DNA from: Bacillota bacterium
GTDB lineage: Bacteria; Bacillota; Clostridia; Christensenellales; Christensenellaceae
NCBI GenBank assembly: GCA_023393165.1
Contig: JAEWMJ010000003.1
Location: 1-21,467, forward strand
Length of the DNA stretch: 21,467 nt
Direction: 5' to 3'
Both the position numbers and the translations under genes were made by a program. Under the pieces are notes generated by a model. That model was not told where the DNA came from, did no database searches, and saw only the letters and a program-made list of their open reading frames with translations. Position 1 is the stretch's first letter, and each line of letters begins with the position of its first letter. Positions 6,525 to 13,725 of this stretch are shown here, piece after piece.

Positions 6525-8284
6525 GCGTTCTCCTTCAATATGCGGGGCAGCGTCAGCGTAACCAGCGTACCCACGCCCTGCTCGCTTTGGATCCTGATCC
6601 CGTACTCCGGTCCGAAATTCAGCCGTATGCGCTCGTGTACGTTTTTTACCCCAACGCCCGAACCGGATGCGGGTGTAAAACCGTCTTCAAATATGCTTCC
6701 GGCGGTCCCGGGACTCATGCCGATACCGTTGTCCCAGACCTCAAACACCAGTTTATCTTCCAGGACAGCGGCGCTGATGCGGATCTGCCCCTGCTCGCAC
6801 AGTTCCTTGATCCCGTGGTATATGGCGTTTTCCACAATCGGCTGCAAAATAAGCTTAATGGTCATGCATTTTTTAGCCTCTTCGTCCGCTTCTATGCAAT
6901 AACTGATCCTGTCGCAGTACCGCATTTTCTGAATGATCAGATAGTTTTCCACATGCCTGAGTTCCTGCTCCACCGGGATGCGTTCCTTCCCCTGGTTTAA
7001 GGAGATCCGGAACAGCTTGGACAGTGCCGACACCATCCTGACCACATCGTCGTTTTTTTTATTTTCCGCCATCCATATGACGGATTCCAGCGTGTTGTAC
7101 AAAAAATGCGGATGGATCTGCATCTCGAGCGCCTTTAACTCGCTTTTCCGTTTTTCTTCCTGTTCGTGCAGTATTTCGCCCATCAGCCCCTTTATTTTGG
7201 CGACCATCTTATTGAACGCGGCCGAAAGCCGTTCCACCTCCCGGTCTCCGCGCACATCCACCATGCTGTCAAAATTACCCTGTTCCACGCTGGCCATGGA
7301 TTCCTGCAGTTTTAAGACCGGACGCGAAACAAGCACGGAGATCATCCAGGACATGGCTGCGATCGCCGCCAGCCCCAATATGACCGTTGCGATCAGAAAA
7401 CCGGATATTTCGGTCTGGGGAACCATGATATCTTCCACATAGTTCACCACAACGATCTTCCAGCCGGTATAAAGCGAAGTCTGCACCACGGTAAAGGCTT
7501 CTTCTCCTTCAATCTGACGAAAGTAGCTTCCGTCGGGGCTGTCCATGGCGAAACCGGTATCCCCGCCCGCAAGGCCGTAATGGATGTACTGCAGGTCGGG
7601 ATGATATATCAGGTTCCCGTATTTGTCCATCAAATAAACATAACCCCTGCCGCCTATGCGGACGCTCTCGATTTTTCTTGCCAGCTCGCTCAGGCGGATA
7701 TCCATCATCAGTACAATGTTTTTTTGCATATTATAAACATTCGCATTCCGGCTTAATGTGACAACCCAGGGATACGATCCGTAAAAAAGGTTCTGCACAT
7801 GCGGTTCGGAGAAAAAAATCTCCTGCCTTTCCTTTAAGGGAAGCAAAAACCACCGCTGTGCGGTAATGTGCGCGCCTTTTTTCAGGATTGAGTCCCCGCT
7901 GCTTTCCAGGACTTCGCCGTGTTCGTCCAGCAAAAGAATGGTCTCAATATCGTCCCGCGATGAAAACACCGCCTGAAGGATATCCTTTGAGCCGCCGTCA
8001 AGATTCTGCTTCATGTAATACTGAAACAGGATGTAGTCCGACACGTCCATGATATCGTCCACATAGCTCTTCACGGCGTTTTCTACCTGGCTTGCGGCCT
8101 GCTTGGATATATTCTCCATATTGGTCCGGTTGACCTGCTGGAATTTCTGGCTGAGCATAAAGTACGTAATGCTGAACACGGTAAACATCACCAAAATGAA
8201 AGAAAACGCGATGATCACGCGCAGGCTTCTGAACCGCAGCCCGGTCTCCCTGAAAAAACGCACGATAAATCCGAGTTTTTTCAA
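6521..8284 (-). CDS. YesM-type sensor histidine kinase with extracytoplasmic dCache-like domain
   Basis: A 587-residue membrane kinase. TM1 lies at about 23-43, then about 250 extracytoplasmic residues resembling a dCache sensor, TM2 at about 294-318, HAMP to about 370, a His_kinase (PF06580) domain with QIHPHFLYNTL (His393 the expected phosphoacceptor), and a HATPase domain with a PIVENAIYHG N-box and DNGIGM. It should phosphorylate the regulator encoded just upstream. The frame runs to 8335, but the TTG at 8284 overlaps the regulator's TGA as TTGA and is 9 bases after GGAAGG, so I use it. The downstream lipoprotein is coupled by ATGA. The large sensor domain differs from the short LytS-type partner of XylFII. 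Confidence 0.88.
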   Translation of the reverse strand: MKKLGFIVRFFRETGLRFRSLRVIIAFSFILVMFTVFSITYFMLSQKFQQVNRTNMENISKQAASQVENAVKSYVDDIMDVSDYILFQYYMKQNLDGGSKDILQAVFSSRDDIETILLLDEHGEVLESSGDSILKKGAHITAQRWFLLPLKERQEIFFSEPHVQNLFYGSYPWVVTLSRNANVYNMQKNIVLMMDIRLSELARKIESVRIGGRGYVYLMDKYGNLIYHPDLQYIHYGLAGGDTGFAMDSPDGSYFRQIEGEEAFTVVQTSLYTGWKIVVVNYVEDIMVPQTEISGFLIATVILGLAAIAAMSWMISVLVSRPVLKLQESMASVEQGNFDSMVDVRGDREVERLSAAFNKMVAKIKGLMGEILHEQEEKRKSELKALEMQIHPHFLYNTLESVIWMAENKKNDDVVRMVSALSKLFRISLNQGKERIPVEQELRHVENYLIIQKMRYCDRISYCIEADEEAKKCMTIKLILQPIVENAIYHGIKELCEQGQIRISAAVLEDKLVFEVWDNGIGMSPGTAGSIFEDGFTPASGSGVGVKNVHERIRLNFGPEYGIRIQSEQGVGTLVTLTLPRILKENA

Positions 8285-9894
8285 CTTTTTCTTCCTTCCG
8301 CTCCGTTCTGGAATTCTCGCGGCGATACGCCGCATACCTTTTTAAAACTGAAACTGAAATAATTCGGATCCGAATAACCCACGCGTTCCGCAATCTCGAT
8401 CATTTTCATGTTGCTTGCGCGCAGCAGGCGTTTGGCCGTCTCCATCCTGTAAGAAATCAGGTAATTGTTGAACGTGTCGCCCGTCTCTTTTTTAAAAAGG
8501 GCGCAAAAATGGCTCTGGCTGACGTGCAGATGCCTGCACAGGGAAACGATTGAAACCGAGGGATCCATATAATGCCCGCCGACATATTCCATCGCGTCCC
8601 GGATCAGCTTTTTGGATGTTTTTTCACGCATTTGGGAAAGTTCCGAAATGATTTTTCTGCAGATATGCTTGATCTCGAGGCATGCCCCTCCCATATTGGG
8701 CGTATCGAGAATTTTTTTGAATATTTTATCCTTTTCGCCGAACACGTATCCGGTGTCCACGCCCGCACTGTTTGCCGCTTTGAAAACGGCAAGCACCATC
8801 TCGATCACATAGACGTCGTACTCGTTGACCCGGCACGCCAGCACATTCGCGAAGAGCGAATCAACCACACCGTCCACATCGGACACGCCGCCCGTTTTGA
8901 TAAGCGCGCTTAGTTTCTGCTCCGCCTCCGCGTTGAAACGGATTTCCCTCATGTCGGCGGGCTCTATGTCACGGATGTAGATCACCTTGTCCCCTCCGGC
9001 GAGTATCTTGTAATTGCCGGCCTGAACCGCGCTTTGATAGGACGCGTGCACATCGTTCAACCGCAGCACCGGATGACCCATTCCCACGGTAACGGTAAAT
9101 TTCAGATATTTGCTGATGCAGCAGCGTATTTCGTCGAATACGCGCATACAGTTTTCCGCGGCCGCCTCGCCGCTGCCATCCATGCCGATCAGCACGATAT
9201 TCTGATCGTGCATGAACGCCATTCCCGCCCCATGGTTTTGCATTACCTCTCCGGCAATATTGTAGACGGCGAACCTTTCGAGCTCGGCGCTCATTTCCTT
9301 TCCAAAAACTTCACTGTCCGGGCCGGGGTCAAACGATATCACGCCGATCGCGATCGTTTTTCCAATCATATCAAGGCCGTACCGCAGGGCTTTTTTTTCA
9401 GCTTCAGGGATTTCCATATCCGAAGCCAGCAAAGCGGAAAGAAACTTCTCACGCAATATGGGCAGGCTCGCCTCATACTCGCGCCGCAGCTTTTCGACGT
9501 CTTCCCGGTCGGCCGCTTCCCTGTCCATGCTGGCTTTCACGCTTCGGAGCACATCCAGCAATTCCTGTTTGGTAACAGGCTTCAATATATAATCGAACGC
9601 ACATCCGCGTACCGCGGACTGCGCGTACTCAAAATCATCGTAAGCCGACAAAAGGATCACCTTGGTCAGCGGATATTCCTCCCCGGCGGCTTTCAGGAGC
9701 ATGAGGCCGTTTACATAAGGCATGTTGATATCCGCAATCACAACGTCCGGCGGGGATCCCGCCATCATTTCCAGCGCCTCCCTGCCGTTTTTGGCCTCAC
9801 CAAAGAGCGCAAACCCCTCCCGCTCCCAATCCACTGCCGCTGCGATTGCGCGCCTTGCGTCTTCTTCATCGTCTACGATCATGATCCTGTACAT
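8281..9894 (-). CDS. YesN-type response regulator (receiver + AraC-family DNA-binding domain)
   Basis: A 537-residue regulator. The receiver has the acidic pair Asp8/Asp9, phosphoacceptor Asp55 in ADINMP, Ser83 and Lys105 in LKPVT. A poorly conserved middle region of about 270 residues follows, then a C-terminal AraC-type double helix-turn-helix at about 430-530 ending in the diagnostic GYSDPNYFSFSFKKVCGVSP. Phosphorylated by the coupled kinase, it probably activates the transporter operon downstream. The start at 9894 (MYRIMIVDD) is 8 bases after AAGGGA. An upstream ATG at 9921 would add nine residues without a receiver feature. It is the first gene of the sensory unit, after a 469-base non-coding gap. 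Confidence 0.9.
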   Translation of the reverse strand: MYRIMIVDDEEDARRAIAAAVDWEREGFALFGEAKNGREALEMMAGSPPDVVIADINMPYVNGLMLLKAAGEEYPLTKVILLSAYDDFEYAQSAVRGCAFDYILKPVTKQELLDVLRSVKASMDREAADREDVEKLRREYEASLPILREKFLSALLASDMEIPEAEKKALRYGLDMIGKTIAIGVISFDPGPDSEVFGKEMSAELERFAVYNIAGEVMQNHGAGMAFMHDQNIVLIGMDGSGEAAAENCMRVFDEIRCCISKYLKFTVTVGMGHPVLRLNDVHASYQSAVQAGNYKILAGGDKVIYIRDIEPADMREIRFNAEAEQKLSALIKTGGVSDVDGVVDSLFANVLACRVNEYDVYVIEMVLAVFKAANSAGVDTGYVFGEKDKIFKKILDTPNMGGACLEIKHICRKIISELSQMREKTSKKLIRDAMEYVGGHYMDPSVSIVSLCRHLHVSQSHFCALFKKETGDTFNNYLISYRMETAKRLLRASNMKMIEIAERVGYSDPNYFSFSFKKVCGVSPREFQNGAEGRKS

Positions 9895-10017
9895 TGACAC
9901 ATTCCCTTCCGCGGAATGCACACACAGACGGAAAGAACAATAAGACGGTATAAAAAGAAAAATCAGATGCTAAAATACCCGTGTGCAAAAAATTTGAACT
10001 TTTAAAAGGATGTTTAG

Positions 10018-10045
10018 ATTATATCATAATATTCCTATATGTTCC
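10018..10045 (-). promoter_or_regulatory. Candidate promoter for the two-component/lipoprotein operon
   Basis: A perfect -10 TATAAT on the minus strand (10018-10023) lies in an AT-rich stretch. The best -35 about 16-17 bases upstream is weak. Transcription would start near 10011, giving a leader of about 115 bases before the regulator's ATG. No riboswitch fold is obvious in that leader. Confidence 0.4.
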
Positions 10046-10107
10046 ATATTTTTTGTTTATTAAAAAGCACATAGAAATTGCTTAATTAGACTTTATTTAA
10101 TATTACA

Positions 10108-10363
10108 AAGGCCGCTGAAAGCCCCACTACCCTACCCCAAAAATCTGCGATTTTTCGGGGACCCCGGCCAGGCATTTTGAGAACGGAGCCGACCGCCGCC
10201 AGTGGCGGAAGAAGGAAGGCGAACGTTCACTGAGCGCTAGATAAGGACGAGCAAAATTTTTCATAATATTTCTAACGCGATGTCCGAATCAGCAGCGAAG
10301 TGCCGGGTGGCGGAAAAATAGATCCTTCGCTTTGTTCAGGACAGGCTCCGCAGTTGGGGTTTA
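10108..10363. repeat. Non-coding GC-rich block, likely a dispersed repeat
   Basis: This block separates galT from the AT-rich promoter region and has no plausible gene. It contains an 11-bp A/T-and-C hairpin (10135-10160, one bulge), a CCGCC-AGT-GGCGG palindrome (10196-10208), and GCGAAG and CTTCGC arms 24 bases apart around 10300-10330. Its end, CTTCGCTTTGTTCAGGAC, resembles a CTGAACAAAGCGAAGGATC-type sequence that I associate with intergenic repeats in many bacteria. No clear U-tract terminator follows galT. Copy number in the genome cannot be judged from here. Confidence 0.4.
10135..10160. repeat. Hairpin CCCCAAAAATC / GATTTTTCGGGG
   Basis: An 11-bp stem with one bulged C and a 3-nt loop. 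No T-run follows on either strand, so it is not a textbook terminator, although the A/T core could weakly stop galKT read-through from about 200 bases upstream. Confidence 0.5.
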
Positions 10364-11344
10364 TCAGCGGGCTGAAGTCTTTTTCCACTCGGCGTAAGCC
10401 TCCCTCAGCTCCCCGGCCTTTTCTTCGGGCGATGTCGGATTGCAGTGCGCCCACGCGCCGGTCTCGCTGGAAGCGTTGAACTTCAGTTTGTCTTTTGCAC
10501 GTACGGGCGAAAAAAATTCTATGTGGAAATGCCATTTGCGCGACATGTCCCCCATATTGACGGGCGCGTTGTGCATGCACATCATATAGGGAAAAGAATA
10601 TCCGAAAAGCATGTCCAGCGTGCCCGAAACATCGCGTACCGTGAGCCCAAGCGCATTCAGTTCCTCATCCGTCATGCCCCCAATATCCGCGACATGCCGC
10701 TTCGCATATATGCACACGCCGTACGGGTATTCCGCGTAAAAAGGAAGAACCACCGCAAAATGCCTGTTTTCAAATATGACCCGCTTTCCCTGGGCCGTCT
10801 CTTCCTCCAGCATACGGCAGAAAAGGCACTTGCCGTTTTGATCCATGTGCTCGGAAGCGGAATCAAGCTCCAGTTCCAGCCTTTTGGGCAGCACGCCGTA
10901 TCCGTAAACCTGACCGTGCGGATGGGGCATTGTAACACCCACAACTTCGCCGCGGTTTTCGAATATCATGACATATTTGATCTTAGGATCGCCCGATATA
11001 TCCAGGAACGCTTCCCGCCAGACGCGGGCAAGCGCGTATAAATTTTCGTTTGATAAGGAACTCATGGTCTTATTATGCTCGGGCGAATAGAGTATCACCT
11101 CGCATCTGCCGTACGCCGGACGCACCGTAAAAAAATCCGTCGCAACGTCGTCCGGGACGGGCGGATCCTGCGACAGGACGGGAAAATCGTTCGGATAGCG
11201 CAGCACTTCATACCCTTCGTCCGGAACCTTTCCCGAACCAGGGCAAAAAGGGCACCAGTCTTTGGGCATCTGCGGCCGTCCCTGGCGGGAAGCCACCACC
11301 ATGACCCAGTCTTTCAGCAATGGATTGTATCGCAGTTCCGACAT
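10364..11344 (-). CDS. galT: Galactose-1-phosphate uridylyltransferase
   Basis: A 326-residue class I GalT of the HIT superfamily. It transfers UMP between UDP-glucose and galactose-1-phosphate, giving UDP-galactose and glucose-1-phosphate in the Leloir pathway. HPHGQ at 141-145 holds the nucleophilic His143. CPFC at 31-34 matches the structural metal-binding cysteines, and WHFHIEFF near the C-terminus is the second conserved histidine site. The frame extends to 11443 over galK. I use ATG 11344, 9 bases after AGAGGG and 22 bases after the galK stop, so galK and galT form one operon. UDP-galactose made here could feed the exopolysaccharide operon upstream. No galE lies in the window. Confidence 0.95.
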   Translation of the reverse strand: MSELRYNPLLKDWVMVVASRQGRPQMPKDWCPFCPGSGKVPDEGYEVLRYPNDFPVLSQDPPVPDDVATDFFTVRPAYGRCEVILYSPEHNKTMSSLSNENLYALARVWREAFLDISGDPKIKYVMIFENRGEVVGVTMPHPHGQVYGYGVLPKRLELELDSASEHMDQNGKCLFCRMLEEETAQGKRVIFENRHFAVVLPFYAEYPYGVCIYAKRHVADIGGMTDEELNALGLTVRDVSGTLDMLFGYSFPYMMCMHNAPVNMGDMSRKWHFHIEFFSPVRAKDKLKFNASSETGAWAHCNPTSPEEKAGELREAYAEWKKTSAR

Positions 11345-11366
11345 ATCAATCGACCCTCTTTTCAGA

Positions 11367-12596
11367 TTATAAAGCTGTCGGCCCGGTATACCGGAAGTCC
11401 AGCACATAGCAGCTGCCGGCGCCGAAGACCTGCTGCATCGCATTTCTGTAACCGTTCAGCAAATCAAGGGGCACATAAGCCTGTATGGTTCCCGCGAATC
11501 CGCCCCCATGCACGCGCCACGCGCCCCGATTAGCAAGCAAACTCTCGCTGAGAGCAAGGCCGATTCCAAGGGGCTGTTCCTCAGGACGGCTCCATACGGA
11601 GACGTTTTGGAGGTATTCGTACGAAGATGAGCCGCTTTCATTTACCAGGCTCAAAAATTCCGTAAAATTCCCGGAAAGCAAGGCGTCCGCCATTTTTTGG
11701 GGGCGCCCGTTCTCGGTAAAGAAATGAAATGCGCGCAGCGCCGCGCGGTCACCGTATTCGGCGCGCAATGCGGGCAGAAGGCGGAAAAATTCGGACGAAT
11801 CGCAGAACCGGAGGCGTTCGCTCCCCAGCCTGGCGGCGATTCCCCGCATGTCCCTGGTTATGGACGCATATTCCTCCGTAAGATCGTCGTGGCTGCCGCC
11901 GGTGTTGGTGATGCACAGCAAATACCCGTGCTTCTTTAAATCAAACGGGATATTTTGATAATCCGGTTTTGTGGGATCCATGAAATCGATATATGAAACT
12001 CCGCCCAGCGCGCACGCCATCTGGTCTTCTAAGCCGCACGGCTTTCCAAAGTATTCGTTTTCCGCAAATTGCCCGATCTGCGCGATTTCCACCGGCGGTA
12101 CGGCCCCGCCGTTGTATAAGAAATTGATGACCGCCCCGATCAGGACCTCAAAAGACGCGGACGAAGAGAGCCCCGACCCCGGCAGCACATCCGAAGCAAC
12201 GGAAGCGCAAAACCCGCCCACAGAATAGCCCTTTTGCGCCATACGGACGGCAATTCCCCGCACAATGGCCCTGGATGTGCCCTTTTCCCCGGGCACGGGA
12301 CCGGGTTCGTTCAGATCCACGGAAAACGGTTCATAACCCTGCGATGAGATCTTTATCCATCCCTTCTCCCTGCGCACGGCTGCTATCGTATCCAGATTCA
12401 CGGCGGCGGTCAGTACGCAGCCGTTCTGATGGTCCGTGTGGTTGCCCCCCAGTTCGCTGCGGCCCGGCACCGAAACAAACAGTTCCGCTTCGCCGCCGAA
12501 CTCCTGCTCAAAGCGGGCGCCAAGGAGGCCGTATCTTTCAGACTGCAGCTGGGAGCCCTCTCCGTACAGGGTTTCGAGCTTTTGCCTTATATCCAT
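11367..12596 (-). CDS. galK: Galactokinase
   Basis: A 409-residue GHMP kinase that phosphorylates galactose to galactose-1-phosphate. The galactokinase signature PGRSELGGNHTDHQ is at 44-57, the ATP-binding LPGSGLSSSAS at 138-148, catalytic Asp191 sits in CGLEDQMAC, and the C-terminal glycine motif is WRVHGGGFAG. The NH in GGNHTDHQ, where E. coli has EH, is the form I associate with clostridial galactokinases. The start is ATG 12596, with AAGGGG 7 bases upstream. It has its own promoter in the gap after the epimerase remnant and is followed by galT. A few tens of residues longer than E. coli GalK; nothing looks broken. Confidence 0.95.
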   Translation of the reverse strand: MDIRQKLETLYGEGSQLQSERYGLLGARFEQEFGGEAELFVSVPGRSELGGNHTDHQNGCVLTAAVNLDTIAAVRREKGWIKISSQGYEPFSVDLNEPGPVPGEKGTSRAIVRGIAVRMAQKGYSVGGFCASVASDVLPGSGLSSSASFEVLIGAVINFLYNGGAVPPVEIAQIGQFAENEYFGKPCGLEDQMACALGGVSYIDFMDPTKPDYQNIPFDLKKHGYLLCITNTGGSHDDLTEEYASITRDMRGIAARLGSERLRFCDSSEFFRLLPALRAEYGDRAALRAFHFFTENGRPQKMADALLSGNFTEFLSLVNESGSSSYEYLQNVSVWSRPEEQPLGIGLALSESLLANRGAWRVHGGGFAGTIQAYVPLDLLNGYRNAMQQVFGAGSCYVLDFRYTGPTAL

Positions 12597-12625
12597 ATAA
12601 AGACCCCTTAATCAATAATACTTAT

Positions 12626-12652
12626 ATTATACATTACTGGCAACAATTATGA
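12626..12652 (-). promoter_or_regulatory. Promoter for galKT
   Basis: The minus strand has a perfect TATAAT (12626-12631) and TTCATA as -35 at a 16-base spacing (4 of 6). Transcription would start near 12619, giving a leader of about 22 bases to galK. The promoter overlaps the stop codon of the upstream epimerase remnant. Confidence 0.5.
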
Positions 12653-12881
12653 AATGAAAAAGCATACGGTTGAATTGAAACGTCAAAGCCTGCCGGTTCA
12701 ATTCCTCTGGAAACGGCGAATGAAGATTATACGTACGGAGTCCGGCCTCCACATGCCATACGGGGATCCCCTTATAAAAGCTTGCCAAAGCGAATGCGAA
12801 CGCCGTGGTGGTATCCCCGTGGACCATTACAATATCAATAATGTCATATATCGTACGTTTTTTATGATATTTAGACGTCAA
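12627..12881 (-). pseudogene. wecB: Remnant of UDP-N-acetylglucosamine 2-epimerase gene (wecB/mnaA)
   Basis: The 84-codon frame holds a block of about 50 residues (coding about 12842-12690) that clearly matches the middle of non-hydrolysing UDP-GlcNAc 2-epimerases: DIVMVHGDTTTAFAFALASF, HVEAGLRTYN and SPFPEELNRQ. It keeps counterparts of E. coli WecB Asp95, Glu117 and Glu131. The enzyme normally has about 370 residues. The first 85 or so and everything after NRQ are missing, including the catalytic His213 region, and flanking residues are unrelated. No ribosome binding site supports it. Intact, it would make UDP-ManNAc. It sits between the exopolysaccharide operon and galK, suggesting a deleted precursor gene of the same locus. 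Confidence 0.8.
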
Positions 12882-13725
12882 ATTCCATTTCTGTTCTCGC
12901 CTTGCTCAGCAATTCTACGGGGGTGGCTGTTTCCGAGGAATACTTCACCGCGCCGAACTTCATTTCCACATCCAGATTCTGCATTTTAGCGATCCGGGAG
13001 GGATCAATTTCCCTGATTTTTTCTTTCATGCGGTCTATGATCATTCCCGCGGAATCGGGGTTGTTGTTGATCAGCAGAAGCCCCCAAATGTTGTTTTCCC
13101 TGTCTATCATATAAACCTGGTCTTCCTTCCGGAGTTTCTGCACCATCGCATCCGATATTTTCCGGCAGAATACATCCATGTTTTTCCCGCCCACAAACGT
13201 TTTTATTTCCCGCATGTATTTAAAACCCGCTACCATGCAGATAAGCTGGTATTTGTAGCGGTCTGCGATATGCATATAAACTTCCGCATCCTGCAAAAAA
13301 GCTCTTTTGTTTTTCAATCCGGTCAGTTCGTCCACCGTAACCAGTTCCTCCAGCTGCACCTGCTGGCGCATGGTCTCTTCCTGCAGACCATTGACTCTCC
13401 TGGAAAAGATTCCGACCGCCGCCGTTGTCAGGGGAAGCATCGCGCACCAGAAATACACATAACTCTCCACCGTATACCCTTTTGTCAGGGAAGTATATAT
13501 GACGTAGGAGAGGTATGCAAAAATAACGATCACATCAATCACCAGTCCGGTTACGATAGAAGAAAAATAAGTGACGATGATCACCACAAACACCACGCTC
13601 ATGGCAATAAAGTTTGTGGAAAAATGATCCGTATCCATCGCGCTGAAAACGCCGCAGGCCATTAAAAGGACAAGCAGAAATATGAATGCCAGATCGGCAG
13701 AAACACTGTTTTTATTTTTTATCAA
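12871..13725 (-). CDS. Membrane protein with degenerate GGDEF domain and intact RxxD I-site (PssE-like c-di-GMP receptor)
   Basis: A 284-residue protein. Three or four hydrophobic helices fill residues 10-108, then a short helical linker, then a GGDEF domain starting at DELTGLKNKRAF (132-143). The GGDEF motif is replaced by DRENN (208-212) and the metal-binding Asp of the usual DxDxFK is lost (MVAGFK), so diguanylate cyclase activity is very unlikely. Yet RKED (199-202) sits exactly five residues before the degenerate motif, the spacing of the PleD inhibitory site. This is the plan of Listeria PssE and, more loosely, PelD: inactive c-di-GMP receptors for exopolysaccharide synthesis. The TTG start, 7 bases after AAGGTG, overlaps the BcsB-like gene by 14 bases. 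Cellular partner: probably the glycosyltransferase at 16012. Confidence 0.85.
   Translation of the reverse strand: MIKNKNSVSADLAFIFLLVLLMACGVFSAMDTDHFSTNFIAMSVVFVVIIVTYFSSIVTGLVIDVIVIFAYLSYVIYTSLTKGYTVESYVYFWCAMLPLTTAAVGIFSRRVNGLQEETMRQQVQLEELVTVDELTGLKNKRAFLQDAEVYMHIADRYKYQLICMVAGFKYMREIKTFVGGKNMDVFCRKISDAMVQKLRKEDQVYMIDRENNIWGLLLINNNPDSAGMIIDRMKEKIREIDPSRIAKMQNLDVEMKFGAVKYSSETATPVELLSKARTEMEFDV

Noticed and set aside
12627..12881. The epimerase-like frame as an intact small gene
   Set aside because: Only about 50 residues match the family, the rest of the enzyme is missing, and no ribosome binding site precedes it.
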